The notes beneath the pieces were generated by a model. The model was not told the origin of the DNA and did not search any database. It worked only from the letters and a program-made list of their open reading frames with translations. A program made the position numbers and the translations under genes. Shown in pieces: positions 1-13,941 of a stretch of DNA of 64,000 bases. Numbering within the stretch: position 1 is the first letter of the stretch; each line of letters starts with the position of its first letter. The stretch is from contig WEDG01005296.1 in NCBI GenBank assembly GCA_017591395.1, positions 16,529 through 80,528 on the forward strand. Reading direction: 5' to 3'. This stretch comes from Schistocephalus solidus. Taxonomy: Eukaryota > Platyhelminthes > Cestoda > Diphyllobothriidea > Diphyllobothriidae.

Positions 1-258
1 GAATTTGTGTTTTAGGCATAACCGTTGCTCACACCCACACGAGTGGTTTAAGCAGGGCTTATTTCTACCCACCAGATCTTATTGTGTTAAATGGGACCGC
101 GCACCAAAATAACTATATTATTTAAACATAAATAAATATGTTCGTTTTAAGTTCGGTGATATTTTTGAACTCTGCAACAGTCTGGGTAACCTAAAAGAGG
201 GTTCGCCATTTTTCCACGCATTTCCAGCCTATTTGCAGTAATTTTCGTTTTATTTTAG

Positions 259-526
259 CGCCAAAGGGGGCTCTCTCTTTGATCTGTGTTGTGAACGTTA
301 TTCAACACAAAACGCATGCCTATTTGGGGATGTTTCACCTCGATGTGCCATTTCCAAGCCACCCATACCACCATCTCGTAGACGAAGTCCGGTTGTTGGT
401 GATTCCCATTGTCCTCATGCTCCCTGTCCACTCCCCGAGAGTTATATCGCCTCCGTCATCGAAAAGATCTCAAGTGCTCTCATGTATATGCACGAAAAAG
501 CGAAAATCGTCCACTTGGACATCAAG
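259..526 (+). CDS. STK17: Kinase exon 1 in window: hinge to catalytic loop
   Basis: Acceptor TTTTATTTTAG is at 248-258 and donor AAG|GTTCGT follows 526. The first base completes a codon begun in an exon outside the window; 89 codons follow. The reading starts A-K-G-G-S-L-F-D-L-C (hinge and alphaD) and ends S-A-L-M-Y-M-H-E-K-A-K-I-V-H-L-D-I-K (alphaE and catalytic loop). The longest open frame here is a different frame and is a shadow. Between LC and the alphaE segment there are about 50 residues, rich in Pro, Arg, Ser and Cys, where vertebrate DRAK has about 11. This is either a lineage-specific insertion or a hidden small intron; 286-387 is one in-frame GT..AG option. Ends in phase 0. Confidence 0.85.
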
Positions 527-3500
527 GTTCGTCTGGTTATTTATCCGATTTTTCTTGAAATGTGTCCAAATACGTTCTATTTGGCTGAAAACCAGCGTAT
601 TTTAACTTAATATCGTCAGTGAACCATTAAGGTTATATTAACTCATCCTATTTAGCAGTCCGTAGAAGTAACCTTATCCCTGTAAACCAGTAAATACATA
701 ATTGTAGGTATGCAGTGGTTGACACTCTTGTATTCTGTAATATTTATTTTTCCAGTTAACTGAAGACAATTTCATTTTAGTAATTAATATACGTAGGCTT
801 CAAAACTCTCTTATCTGTCGGGTACTAGCACTTATTCACTGACTTTAAAAATTACTACTATAGACACTCTGGGTAACTTGTATTCGAACTTAGAGCCTCT
901 TCTACAACGGGTTGCATCATCCTACCGTAAATTTGTGCGTTATTTGCATGAACATGTATATGCAACGAAATCCCTCTTTTTCTTGATCTAGAGTTCTTTC
1001 TCTTCACCAGCTTAGGAGCCTCGGTTAAACCGACGAACTCTGTATAGAATTTTACGCAAACTAGAAAGTTTACCACTGTTGTATTATTTTGCTTAAATTG
1101 TCCACCATTTGTTACCCATTTCTTGGCGTCTGCGTTTATTCAACTTGCGTGCACATGTTGTCAGCCTTAAGTTCAAGTGGCGCTTGCGTTATCTGGTTGC
1201 GGGACGGAACCTGCGCTTTCTGTTTTGCCTTGGAGCACTAAACTAGAACCCCCACAGACTAACTGGTAGCTAGCGACATATAAGCTGTCAATTGGTATTC
1301 CCGTTTCCCATTTCTGGCTTATTATATGCCATCAGCCAGCCTTGCCCAAACTCAGTTTTGCAGCACCTGAGCCTCGATCCCGCATTCTCCGTTCATCTAT
1401 CTTCATTAAGTTAAATTCTATTCAAATTTAACCATTTAACTATGCGGGAAGTGCGTTCAGCGATCGGCTTACGGGACATGTTTTTCTCGTTGAGTCTTCG
1501 GGCTCCATCTAGAGCCTCGCAAGCGGTCGCAAACTTCTGCCTTTTATGTACTTGAATGTTTGATCGTCATTAAGGCTCATATCGGTTTGAACCAAAACAA
1601 TACTCGGAGCCACTGAGAATAGCCGGAAACAATGACAGTAAAAACCAATACGAGGCATTAATTGTTTATTTCTGTAACACTTCAAAAAACTTTCCTATTA
1701 GCACCTTAAACTCTAAACATACCTTTAAACCGTCATCGATTTAAAGGTTTTTTAAATCCTTCGTTTGAAAATCATCTATTAGGCGCAAGTGATCTTTTTT
1801 GTTTAGACTCTCTCATTCTCTCGCTTCCCCCACAAATCGAACTTCCTTTTTCCTCTTCAACGGCCTCCATATCTCTATTTCGCTAAGGAATTGCTTATGT
1901 GGGAGCCGGCCAAATTTTCTGCCGTGTAGACGTTGGCGTACATGTTGCGATTTTCGCGCCAGCTTCTCTGCGCCTTCATTCTCCCCTTTCCCAAATTTTT
2001 ATATGCGCTGGCTAGCGTGCGCGTGGCTGCTGTCAGAATTCCATCCCTGCCATCCGCCTGCTCGCCCCTCTCTCCGATTGTCTTTGTCAGGAAAAGTTGG
2101 CCCCCGACTAGTTATACAGGTTTCCGTTCTTCCATGGTATGTAAAATGAGTCATCGGTTGGTCGGTAGGTATGTAATCGGTCCTCGTTGCATAACGCACC
2201 TTGGAGAAGAGGGTGCGAAGGGACATCGGACTGTGTTTACGGCAATAGTGTGCGTTTCTTTGCACCGTCAAACCTTAAAAACCCTCTCAGTTTTAGAATG
2301 TTATGTAAGCCGGCTCGCAATAATAATAAAAGTAATAGAAATACGCACATAATGCGGTCCCAGGTAATTAAATACGTCAGGGCTTTCTGATTTATCGTAG
2401 GGAGTATTCTAGTTCCCACGAATCGGCGGAATTAGACTACTGCAAGGACATAGTTGTCCTCTATTGTCTGTTGACACTACCGTCTTCTGGAGCATGACCA
2501 TAACATTTGGGATGTATAAATTTTGAAAACTTATTTTAAAGAACTCCGGTAATAAGTACAAAAACTCACGGACGCGGTCGACATTTCACGTGTACGTAAG
2601 ATTTATGATTATCACGACATATATCAGCCGTAAATGCATGCTTTGTTGTTCTTGCTGTGAGTAGACGCTCTCCAGCTTACAAAATATCGTTTAGAATCGG
2701 GCATGTCTGGGAGATAAACAGGATCATTAAAATTTTGACTTTTTACTGCATTTAAAAATAGACTTTTCTGTTCCTTTAGCTTCTACAAATTCCTAAAAAA
2801 CTGCAGTGTACATTTAGCATTCCATGTAGCGTGCGAACAAAAATTTATATGTCATGTAAGTGGCCACAAATTTTCCGATTATATTATCAGAGGTAACTGA
2901 GAACATTTAACTTTGACAGGCCATTGGAGGATTTCATTCGGTGAATTCTGCCTCTTCGGCAGATGACGTTTCTTATCGCCTGCTCAGATAAAGCATCGTG
3001 TTTGCCTGCCCTTGTTGATCTCGACACATACCCCCGTTTGGAACTGATAGACTTAGATCTTGACCCTCTTTCTTTGCAGATAACATAAGTCACGAACGAA
3101 ATCATCAGGCTTTGTGTACATTTAGTATGGGGGAATACACACTACATTTCACGAAATTCCGATCACTTCTCGCGATTTTCTCCCTATTCTCGGTCTATAG
3201 TATTTCCTCGACTCTAGCTTACAATTTACTCGTTCTAGATGTGAGTACGTCTGGTTTAACCCACGTAGTTCTGAACGACAGGAACCTGGGAAAGATGACG
3301 CCTTCCCCGTTAGTCTAGCCCGCCCAGCGCGCCAACGGGCGGGTTATGGTGGAACGCCTTTGACATGGGCTAGCGGGGCCGCCCCATGAAACCGATGTCC
3401 AGCGAGCCGCATCTTGTCTGGATGGCGATGGGCTGCGCGCACTAATTTAACTCGCCAGGGGTCGTTTGCGTCGAGATTTAGTATTCTGCCCGGTAGCAAC

Positions 3501-6500
3501 AACAGCTTTTGGGAGTACAAGTTTCTTCTGCAGCAAAGCCTTGGATACTGTGATCCTGGTTTGCGTGAGATTTTCAACGATTTACTGACGCAGTTTCAGT
3601 CGGTAGGGTGGTTGTAGTGGCTGAAGATGATAGCTAATTTTATGGCCCCATATACAGGACATGAGAACAGGAACCTCTCGCAATACAGGTGACTTTGCGT
3701 CGAATTCCCGAGAAAATAGGGTTAGGTTTATGGATAAGTTAAGGGCCAGGTTTAAGGTTAGAGTTAAAATTAATTAGCGTTAAGAGTACGGTTATGGTTA
3801 AGATTATGACTGCGGTTCAGGGTTATGTTAGGGTTCGAACACGGGAATATGCACCCTTCTAGTAATTAGCACAAGACCGCCTTGAATTCTTGAACTAGGC
3901 GTTCCTTTTTTCGACTCCTGTTTAGGGAGCCATATAAGTAACCCTTTCCAAACTGATTTCTCTTAATAACTCTCACCATCTTCCGAAAACCACCCTTTTC
4001 ACGAGCAAAAACGCACACCATTAGTGACGAAAGGGTTGCAGAACTCTCTGGACGCTGGCTCGCATTGCGATGTTTGAGCCAGCTGTGACAAAGCATCGGG
4101 GGCAAGGGGTGGCGGGCACATCTTCATAGTGCTGATTTTCTTTTGCCCGCACATGTCCTTCGTCTGCCCCGGTTTCTGCATCCGCCGCTTCTCTCGACCT
4201 GTGCAGAGAGAACTTTTTGTGTGAACTGCGCGATCGGGCCGGCAGCCCTAGGGTTAGCCGCATTTTCTCATAGTCAGCTGCTCCGCAGTTGCTGTTGTCT
4301 GTGCGCACAAGGCCTTCCCCGTCGAGCAGGCCCCGTCTGCTGCTGCCCAGCCGGCGCCACCGCCGTCTGGTGATTCGTTCTGTCGTCAGGAGCCCCGCCC
4401 GCCCGTCTGCCCTCTTCTGCAGCGGGACAATCGGACCGCCACGGGGAAGTGACTCATCGACACGCACTTTCTCATGTGTAAGCACGCCTGCCAGCCTGCC
4501 AGCCTGTGCCATTTCGACTGCGCAATCGGCCGTCGGCGTGCAGACTGGGCCCCATTTCTCGTCGTTGCCACCACACTCATTACCACCGTCGCAGTCGTCT
4601 ACACTGGCCGTCTTCGCATCTTTTCGCTTTAAATTCTACTTAAATACTGAAATTGCTTACTTATACGACACCTTGAACATGACAGGAGAATAGGAGCGCC
4701 CTGCCCATGTAATACGTTTGGCCACAATAACCGGACTCATTGAGAACAATGGCTCCGAAATACCTGCTCCTGATTTCATCTTCACTTGTTCAAATTTCGT
4801 TCTTCAGTCACCTGCGTTCCTTTTTAGCTTTGCTTGACGCCAGTTCAGGTTTGCTTTCCTTTACACCGATCTGGGAGGCCGACTCTCTTGCCCCTCGCCC
4901 ATGGGATAGATTTTCCGTTTCCCTTAATTCTCGCGGGTTCCACGTAGCCCATATAAAGTCGGTAACTGGGTTGTAATCACCCCTACCTTCTTCGTCTGCT
5001 TTTCCTGGTTTTTTGCGTCCTCGTTCTGTCCTACCAATAAAACCTTTGTTCCCCTTAAACAGTTGGCCTTGCTTGCAATGTTCTCATTAGGTCTGGCTAT
5101 CGTGCCTTCACCTCTGCCAGTTACCCGTAACCGCAAACCTAAGTACTTTCCTTTCCAGCGAAATGGTCTACGTGTAGCTTTGTTCAACGTGAATTGCCTC
5201 CGATGATGCGTGCAACCGCTGTTCTGTTCCCAATTCCGGTTCAAATGATACTGATAAGTCTGGTGTTTTATATGAGTCGTACACCACACTCACATCTTAT
5301 GCGACTTTCCCCATCTGCTTGGCCTAGGAGGAACCACATTACCATTGCCGTTTTCAACCTTTTGAGCGGACCACTGGCTTCTCACTATGTTGTACGAAGG
5401 AACTTTGCCAAATTTATTTTCTGTTTTGTGCTGCAAACTGTCATCCGGTGCCCTCTTTCACGAGCTTTGTTCAGTCACGGCGCCCGCGGTTAAGGCGCCT
5501 GCACCCCGAGGGGGGAGGGTCGGGCGATCTTGATAGTTCGCGCAGACTGTCTCGATTCTCGTGCACCCTCTTGCACATGATTCATCTGCTGAACAGCCAT
5601 ATCACAGTCAACAACAGACCACAAGTTTCATCTTCTCGGTCACCTGGTTACCGTCGATGTTGCTGCTGCTACAATCAGCACAAACACAAATGCATTTCTT
5701 GTTGCTCGCTTATGCCCCCCTATCAGCATTTATTTGGCTCCGGTTAACCGGTCCAGTCTTGGGCCAGATGCCACAGAGCTCACCTGCTCTTTGTGTGCAC
5801 TTTTGGCCTAAGGACCCAGATAATCGGTCGTGGGTACACCGCTGCGACCTGAACGACCTGAAAATACGAGAGGACTAATGGTTCGGTCCCCCACCGAGTC
5901 CGGACGCGTCTGTGCGCGTACAAATTTGGCACTGGCTTTGGTATCTTTGGCAGTTTTGCGTGAGATCGCGTTCTGCGTGTCCCTCGTCTATGGCCTTTCG
6001 ATTTCAGCCCAGTTGACAAAAAACCGACTGGCTGTGAAATTTACTGCTTCTCTCCCCCCCCCCCCCCTCCTATGCCGACAGTGACTCAGCTGTTTTTCTG
6101 ACCAACTTCGCATGATCGTCAATGTTGGCGGTGGAATGGGGAGGGTCGTGCGGCCGTAGTGGGGGATGCCGGTTCTCTCTTTCTCCGGTCTGCTGCATTT
6201 TCGTCCACTCAGACAGCCGCGGAATCTCTACCTCTTTTGAGTCCTTCCAATCCGAGTGCCGACTTCAAAGTATCTGGATTTCACAGGGTTTCCTCAGACG
6301 GGCTAGCCTTGTCGGGCTGTGAGCCTACTCCCTTCAGGGCTGTCCGCAAAAAGCAGGGCGAAGCCTGCGCGCTGTCCACGTAAAGCTACCGAATATTTGT
6401 GAGGGGGAGTAGGGGAGTTGGTGCGCTGGTTTTTTTTCAGATGTGGATATAAATCTGCGTGAGTAAGAACAGCCTTTTTAGCCCTTGGCAGTTTCCGTTA

Positions 6501-9500
6501 TCTCGATAGTATTTACTCCACTGAGGAATTCAGGGCATTTACTGTTCTATTCCCTGCAGCTATCACGGGAAATGACGGTAGTAGGTATTTATTGTCTAAA
6601 CAAGCATTATGAAGCACTTTGTACACAACACTAGTGAATATTCCGCATATAGGCATACACACTTCCAGAAAATTCAAAACAAGCTTACGAATGAATCCTG
6701 CCCTTCCTTTCAAACATCAAAAATTAAGAGGACGTAACTTATGGAAAATTTGATTTATCAAAACAATTGTACGAAAACATCAGAAATCTATAAACAGATA
6801 AACATTGCCGGCAAAGACGAGGGAGATTGAAATGACCATTTCTGGATCAGTAGTTACCACCAGCCAGTCATACCAAACCCCAAATGGTGCACCATCTGTG
6901 GCTCGAACTTGCGATTTGCTGCTGGTGGGGCTCGAGAGTGAGCCTCAAGGCAGAGCGGGACGAGTGAGTTCTGTTAGCGATCGGTGAGCGTTTATCAATG
7001 AATGCAAGTCAATATTTCCCATCTAAACCGGTAAGACAACGAGCCCGCTGTTCAATGAGTAGAACATTGGACTTCTGATAAACAGTTCGCAGGATCGAGC
7101 CTCGGGTGATGCACCAGCTGGGGTTGGGAATGACTGACTGATAACAGCTGATGATGGCCATACCAGTCTCCCTTGTTTTTGCCGGTAATGTTCATCCGCC
7201 TATGAAACTAGCCACCGTGCGGCTGCTAGCGGAGCTAGAGAGTGAGCCCAAAAGCAGAACGGGATGAATGAGTTCCGTTAGCGATTGATGAGCGTTCATC
7301 AACAAACCCCTGCAGACTACATGGGTAGCTATTTTTTCTGAGTAAAAATTACTGAAACGGCCAAAAGGTTGTTAACAACAACCTAGCCTATTGCAGAATA
7401 TAAAGTAATGTTTTAATGGTGCTCCATGCTAATCAGTGCTGCACCGTTCCTCGCGTAGTCTTTCCGGTAAGAAACGGGCATCGGACCTCCTCCCCTATTC
7501 CAGGAGCTCTGCGCTACTTTCCAGGCTTTCTGATAAGGGTAGAGTCAGGGGCAAGGTTAGGGTTACGGATAAGGTGTTGGTAAGGGTAGATGTTAGGGTT
7601 AGGACACAGAATATTTACCCTTCCCGCAATTTCGTACGCCCTCTCCCCCTCTCCCTACCTGTATAACCAGGGGACAAGGAAGTTCCTGTGTTGCCGTATT
7701 TTATTTCAGAGGTTATATAATTTGCTGACTTTCAACGCTTACTGCAATTTCGCACCTGCTTGGTAAGGATTTTCTCTCTTCTCAGCAACCTTGCTTCCTC
7801 CCTATTGGGCTAATCGTTGAGTGGCATGCAGTCTGCCCACTCAGGCCATTAACCCGATCCGGCTAAAATGCCTCTGTTAGCACTCTTGGCATTTAATTGG
7901 TTCGCTCGAGTTAGCCATGCACTCTTAAGGAAACCCCGTTGGTACCAAAGGACGAAGATAATTTTACATAGGCAGGAACTTTCCAGCAACAGGGGTTGCC
8001 TTTTTCAGTCTTAATCGGTAAATGAACATGCCACTCCATTGAAACCCAATCGAGGTGAGCGTTACATTTGGCTAGGCGCTTGCCGAGCATTCACGTGAGT
8101 GTGCGAATCTGCTTTCAACTGATGCATTTGGCTTGACGACGGCTGCTTAGCCCGAAGTTACCATTCCGGTCTTTTTTTATCTCTGTTGGCACCACCTTGC
8201 CCACTTATACCATCAGTCGCCATGCCACTGTCTGTGATTGAGCCTCAAGGCACAACGGAACGAGCATGTCCCGTAGACTGATCTGTTCGCACCCGTCTAC
8301 CGTCCACCCAGTTGGAAGCTCCATTAATCTAAATATGGAACATGTGACGGAGATGCTACGGCTGCCGAAGCCGTATCTTTATGCGCAATATTGATGAACC
8401 ATTAAATAAGTGCTGACATTGGGCTTGCACCTGAAGTCCGTCAGTTTTATGTCTCCTGTTTACGCTTCGAGAACCCTTGGTGGGCTGATAATTTTTCCTC
8501 TGTTGTTGATGGTGAAGGAGGTAGAAGAAGAATGTGACCAACCATCCCCGACCTTCCACACTAAACTGTGCCCTTACCGTAGGCTATGTGCATTTTCCGA
8601 CCTCCCTCCCCCTCCACGCACCGATAAAGCTAACTAGCCCGTCTACGCGTGCCACGTACAAAAACCGATCTCCACAGCATGTAACAGGCTTTCACGCGGA
8701 TGCCTTGGATCTCATGAATGTGAGAGTGCCGTAAAGACCATCCACACTTGTACTCTTTGTGGCAAACTATGCGGCGTATTCTCAGCTATGTTGGCGTTAA
8801 TCTCGCATTTGGTGCCTCCAGTATTAGAATTCACTGTTTACTGGGTATCAGAAACCCGTCTGACGATTACTGCTCGGGTAATCTTGAATGTTTACGTCGA
8901 AGAAGACTGCTACGGCCTAACGATACAGAACGACAAACGTGGACACTTGTCTCAAAAGGTGCCGGATAGCGAAGCGGAGCGGACTAAAGTGCGAGGCGTC
9001 AAAAGGTACAATTTGAACATCCACATATTCATCTAAAGGACAGTATTGCTACAGTGAACTTTCGGTCCTTGAATAAGCTTGTATTGATAAACTAGGGTGT
9101 GTTGCGATCTCGCGAAGGCTGCTATCAGATGACATCATTTATTTACGCTCAGGCTGACGACAGTTAAAACTACATTCACTCTTTTCCAATATTTTCTTCT
9201 TTTTACCTACTTATTTTCCTCGCATATTTTTTCTCATCCGTACGCGCTCAACCTCGGCGTAAAAAGAAGGATGCGTAAATCGTTTATTTTAATTCTCTTT
9301 GCCCCCATGCACATCGGTTTGTACTCGATTTTTGCGTGAACATGCGGTGGCTTAAGATTGGTCGCCTTCTTTCCTTACAGTGGTTCGCAATAAGTTTTAT
9401 CTGACTGGTCCGAGCAATCATTGTTGCTGTGAGCATGGTTATCAGGCGGAGCAAGCTGAAGGAACTTTGCTAGCCTTCTCATGTTCGGTGTGGGTGTGAA

Positions 9501-12500
9501 TCGTTGTGCACTCTGCAATCTCGAAAATAACACAGAGTAAGCGCCATCGTTGTTTTGTGGCCATTGGGAACGATATTCCTTAACTTCAAAAGGAGAAGAT
9601 ATGATCTCTGGAACAAGAATCTCATTGGCCTGACGTTTCGGATTCGCACTCGAACCCATCATCAGAGACCGTGGCAGATAAGGAAGCTAGAGGCACACGG
9701 TGAGCAGCATTTATAGAACGTGGTGGTCACGCGATCACATGCGTACTACAATTAGCAGCTCTCGCGATCACCGCTGGGGGGAGAGGGGGCACAATTTATG
9801 CGATTATAGCTCGGCCGTCCGTGTGCGAGTCGTTAATGGCCGCGATTGCATCATTCATCCAACAGCTTCTTGTTCCAGCGATCGCATCTTCTCCCTCTTA
9901 CCTGCTTCCTAAAACTCACCTGCTCCATTCTAGGGTGCTTGAATGTTGTGCTGTGCTGTTCTGCCTCCCTAGGCCGTCAGTAGTTCCTCAAGATTTCTCC
10001 CGCCGATGAGCCACAGGACTTTGACGCCAGGCCTCTGTTGACCGCGCTTACAATAATGCTCGGAAAGCCAAAAGGCACAAATGTCTCCTTGGTGCAAAAA
10101 AACGTGTGAAATACTCTGCTCCTGGAAGGGTCGTAGTTTGCGATTGTGGTTTTCTAAGTGAATCACACCACGCCTCGAGTTTATTAAACAAATAGTCGGC
10201 AGATAGGATTTTTCTGTTAGCCGGCTCTACGGGCTCGGTAAACTACCACGGTCGTGAAGTGTTTTCCATCGGACGGACTCTAATTCTCCGATTACACGTG
10301 CTTCTTCCCGATTGTTTTGGTTTAGACTGCTGGATTGGGTTTGCGAGGCAAACCTCTTGTATGCGGAGATCTGACAATTGTATCAGTAAGAAATTGAAAA
10401 TTTGGTATGGTCAGTTGCACCGTCGTGAACGACGATGTACACCGCGAACCGCGCAGGGTGACGGACGCCAAACAGTGATTTGACTGTAGATTAGTTGTTA
10501 GTGGATCAGACTTGTGCATCATCGCCTCTCGGTGGCCGGGCCGAGTCAGGACGACTTGCAGTGGAAGATGGCGCGGGTGGCTGACAAAACCGAACAGACC
10601 ATATTGCCGTCTTACGCAGCATCTACCGCACTCTCGCCTCCCGGTGGCCGGTCATAGTCAGAACGACTGGCAGCGTAAGATGGCGCGGGTGGCTGACAAA
10701 GCCAAACAGGCCTTCTGCGTGTGGCACATGCTACCTGGTTTCTGCACAGTGTACCACGTTTTCGCAAGCAAAGGGGGTGTGGTTACGACTTTGTTTCTAC
10801 CTAGACTGGAGTGCCCTAGAGACCGCATTCAGCAGGAGCAGTTAAGCCTGACTCTCCGTTGAAACACTAATTCGTACACTAAAATATCCCGGGGTGGTTC
10901 ATACACGCCAGGATGTTCGCTCTCCGGTCACCTGCGTAAGTCACACTCACACAAATGTGTTACTTCGGTAGCGTGCATTTTTTCTTTTGTTCCATCATTT
11001 TGTGTGCATTGGAAGGCGTTTCCTCCAGAGGATGCCCGAAAATTTGAAATTCTCTGCTTATTTTGTAGGAATAACGTTTTTCGTGTTTTTTTACATGAAG
11101 AAGGGGCGCCGCGGTTTTCCAGGACCTTGGAATTGCTCCAAAAGCTGTCATTAATTTGCTCATTGTGCGTACAATCTACACATAATGCTGCGGCAAATTA
11201 ACCCATACAGATTGCACTATTTTACGAGTACTCGCAAGCATTGTCATGTCGGCGCCGTAGATATATGGCTTCAACCTTGCAGAAATGACAGCGCGTGATT
11301 TCGAAACCCGACTTGGAAACAACTAACTGGGTGTTTTTAAAACTGCTGTAATTTCTACATTACTCTCTTTAACTGCGCAAATCGAAGAAAACGCTATGTC
11401 ATATAAAATGCCTTCCCTGCGGGATGTTTTACACAGACAACATAATTAATACGCGCAGCTTTGTTGTACTAACTTTGGATGGTTTGGGTTTTCGCTTATT
11501 CATGAAAATGTTCTCTTGGTCAACTTGCATGGTTGTCTCAACTCTATTCCAGTGTCAGTGCTTCGGGTTGGATCTGTAAACGATAGTTTTCCCAAAATCT
11601 CACCAACACAATGAAATGTGCGTAGCGGTGGCCTGCGCATGAATTCCTTTATAGTGAATCAGAATTGAACCGCATCTACCTCATTCTCTCTCCCCGATTG
11701 CATGTGCCACGCACCACCTGATTTTTCACATGAGCCGAAGTGCCGAAAGGAAGGGGTCTCACATAGTGCCGCGGAGTCCTCAACAAGGCAGCCGTTGCGA
11801 TCTGATCCTCGTTCCACAGGAAGGTCGAATTACCACGCCAGCCAGTGATCTTTCAATTCACAACTTTTAGCGCGTCGCAGTGGTTTAAAACGCCTCAGCT
11901 TTATTTCAGTGGGGAATACGCCATCTCGCCATAAATGAAGTGTCCCCACTATCTTTCATTTTCTGTACACGACGGGACGTGGCGACAGGCTCCGTCTGGC
12001 CTATCCACCACCAGCAGCAGCAGCGGTAAAAACATCTATAACAACAACGAATCCCAACCTGCCCCACTGTCCACATGCATGTAGGGTTAAGGAAAGTCCC
12101 GTCGGATAAATCTGCGGTAGATCGTCCCTCCAAGCTGGGCAGTGGTTACTTGTGCATGTAGTGGTTTCTATTGGTGGTGACTTCTACGGCATATGCCCCA
12201 CTCTCTTTCCGCACTTCCCAACGTGTTCAAAGTTCGAGGAAAAAGCTACTAAGATTTGGAGTGGGGTGGGGGTACGAATGACTTATATATACCCCTAACC
12301 AGGTCATGGGCACACGAATGGCTCGAAATACAGGTGGCCTTGCACCAACTTACAGATAAATTGTGGTTTTATTTTAAATTTTTAGGGCTTGGGTTGGGAC
12401 TATAATTAAGATTAGGACTGCGGTTTAGGGTTGTGTCATGCTTAGGGGGCTGACTACGCGGTCCTAACTATCCCGTCGGTCGGCAACCTTCCAGTGTGTT

Positions 12501-13903
12501 TGTGTGGAGTGCCTGACTGGTTGACTGAGAGTCAGGCTGCAATAGCTCCTTCCTAATGTGGCCTTTATGGCATTCCCACGCAGCTGGGATCCGAGCCGCC
12601 CCTCTCTTGTGTCTTTGTTTGTGGTGGACCACAGTACGTGGACCTGCGCCCTCTCCCACCTCTGGTCTTCTTGACTCTGTCTTTACGCCGAGCCTAGGTG
12701 GGGGAGTGGAAAAGAAGGGGAGGTAGATGCATTGAAATTCTATGCTCATTATAATCTGGCGCTACTCACCGTCCCTGCACCACCCTCTTGTAGAGCATAC
12801 GGTGAACATCGTTGGACTACGACGGTCGAACTGTCGTCATGGTAAGGAGACGGGAATATTTGTCTTTACTTGAATTATAGGCAGGGCGACCTTTATTGCG
12901 TGGGCGGGACGTTCATATTCCCATATCCTGTTTAGGAGACCATATAAGTCATCCTCGTCGGAATGGGCACGACGGCACTGGCTTACTGGTCGGCGGCTGA
13001 CCTTTCGTATGCCCTAAGCGAACCAATTTTTAATATTTCGTACATCATAAGGATTGGAGTCGTCATAAGAGGGCGTCCTTGCACTCAGCCGCCAAACCCA
13101 AAGAACAATCGAGTTATCCGGCCGGCAGTCGTTCAGGTCACGAGTTTTTGTCCGCCATTACGGTTTCAAACCCGGCATCATAATCAAAAGTCCACTTGTA
13201 GGAGCCTGGACGTTATAAATTTTACGAGTGGCGTCAAGCCTGCGTGAAAGATGGGAACTAACCGCGAAAAGCATGTTACAGTAAAAAAAACAACCCCGGA
13301 GGCGAGAAGACCACAATTTCAGTATCCTTTCCTGTTATTGTGGCTGATGTTGTCTACTTTGCGCGAAACTACACCCCAATTAATCCCCTGCTCGTTATCT
13401 TCTTTCTTGTTTGTCTGCCTCCAGGCTGAAAACATCCTCCTGCGGGAGCCCTTTCCCTCCTCAGATGTTTTCATCACCGACTTCGGCTTGGCCTCCGTTT
13501 TGACCGACACAAAGCCGCACAGGGAACTTGCCGGTACCCCTGACTACACCGGTAAGTCGCGTTTCCGAGCCAGCAACCAACCCCTTTATCTTGCGTCGCT
13601 TTCAGCGTTTTTTGTGTAAAAATGATATGACAAACTGTCAGCGTAGTATGATTCCATCGCAGCTTTTCCCGGGGTTCGAGCGTCGCTGCTGTCAGCCGTC
13701 CTCTTTCTTCCACCTTTATCTGGCTCTTTTTAATGTCATTCGGAACGATAGCCGATCGCTATCGAGTGTGCGTGTGCATGCGCATCTAGAGGCCTTCGAT
13801 CTTATCTGATGCAGCTGCTGACTACTGGATGCCGAGGCATCCCGATTAATTTAGGCATGGGAAATTTCATGGGCACTTTTTAGCTCAACGAGGGACGTAA
13901 GTA

Positions 13904-13941
<38 letters not shown>

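Larger units (their letters stand above)
527..13424 (+). other. Intron 1 of the kinase gene (12.9 kb)
   Basis: Donor GTTCGT at 527, acceptor GTCTGCCTCCAG ending 13424. It holds several repeats listed separately: telomere-like arrays near 3.7 and 7.5 kb, SINE copies at 6.8-7.3 and 8.2 kb, a CTGATGA/GAAA repeat near 9.6 kb, and a split MITE at 12.3-13.0 kb. Stretches 600-3300, 4700-6800, 10000-12200 and 12960-13400 show no gene or clear element to me; the open frames there lack recognisable motifs. A GC-rich patch lies at about 4140-4620. Confidence 0.8.

Noticed and set aside
3718..3835. True chromosome-end telomere
   Set aside because: Arrays are short, degenerate, interspersed and framed by shared element ends.
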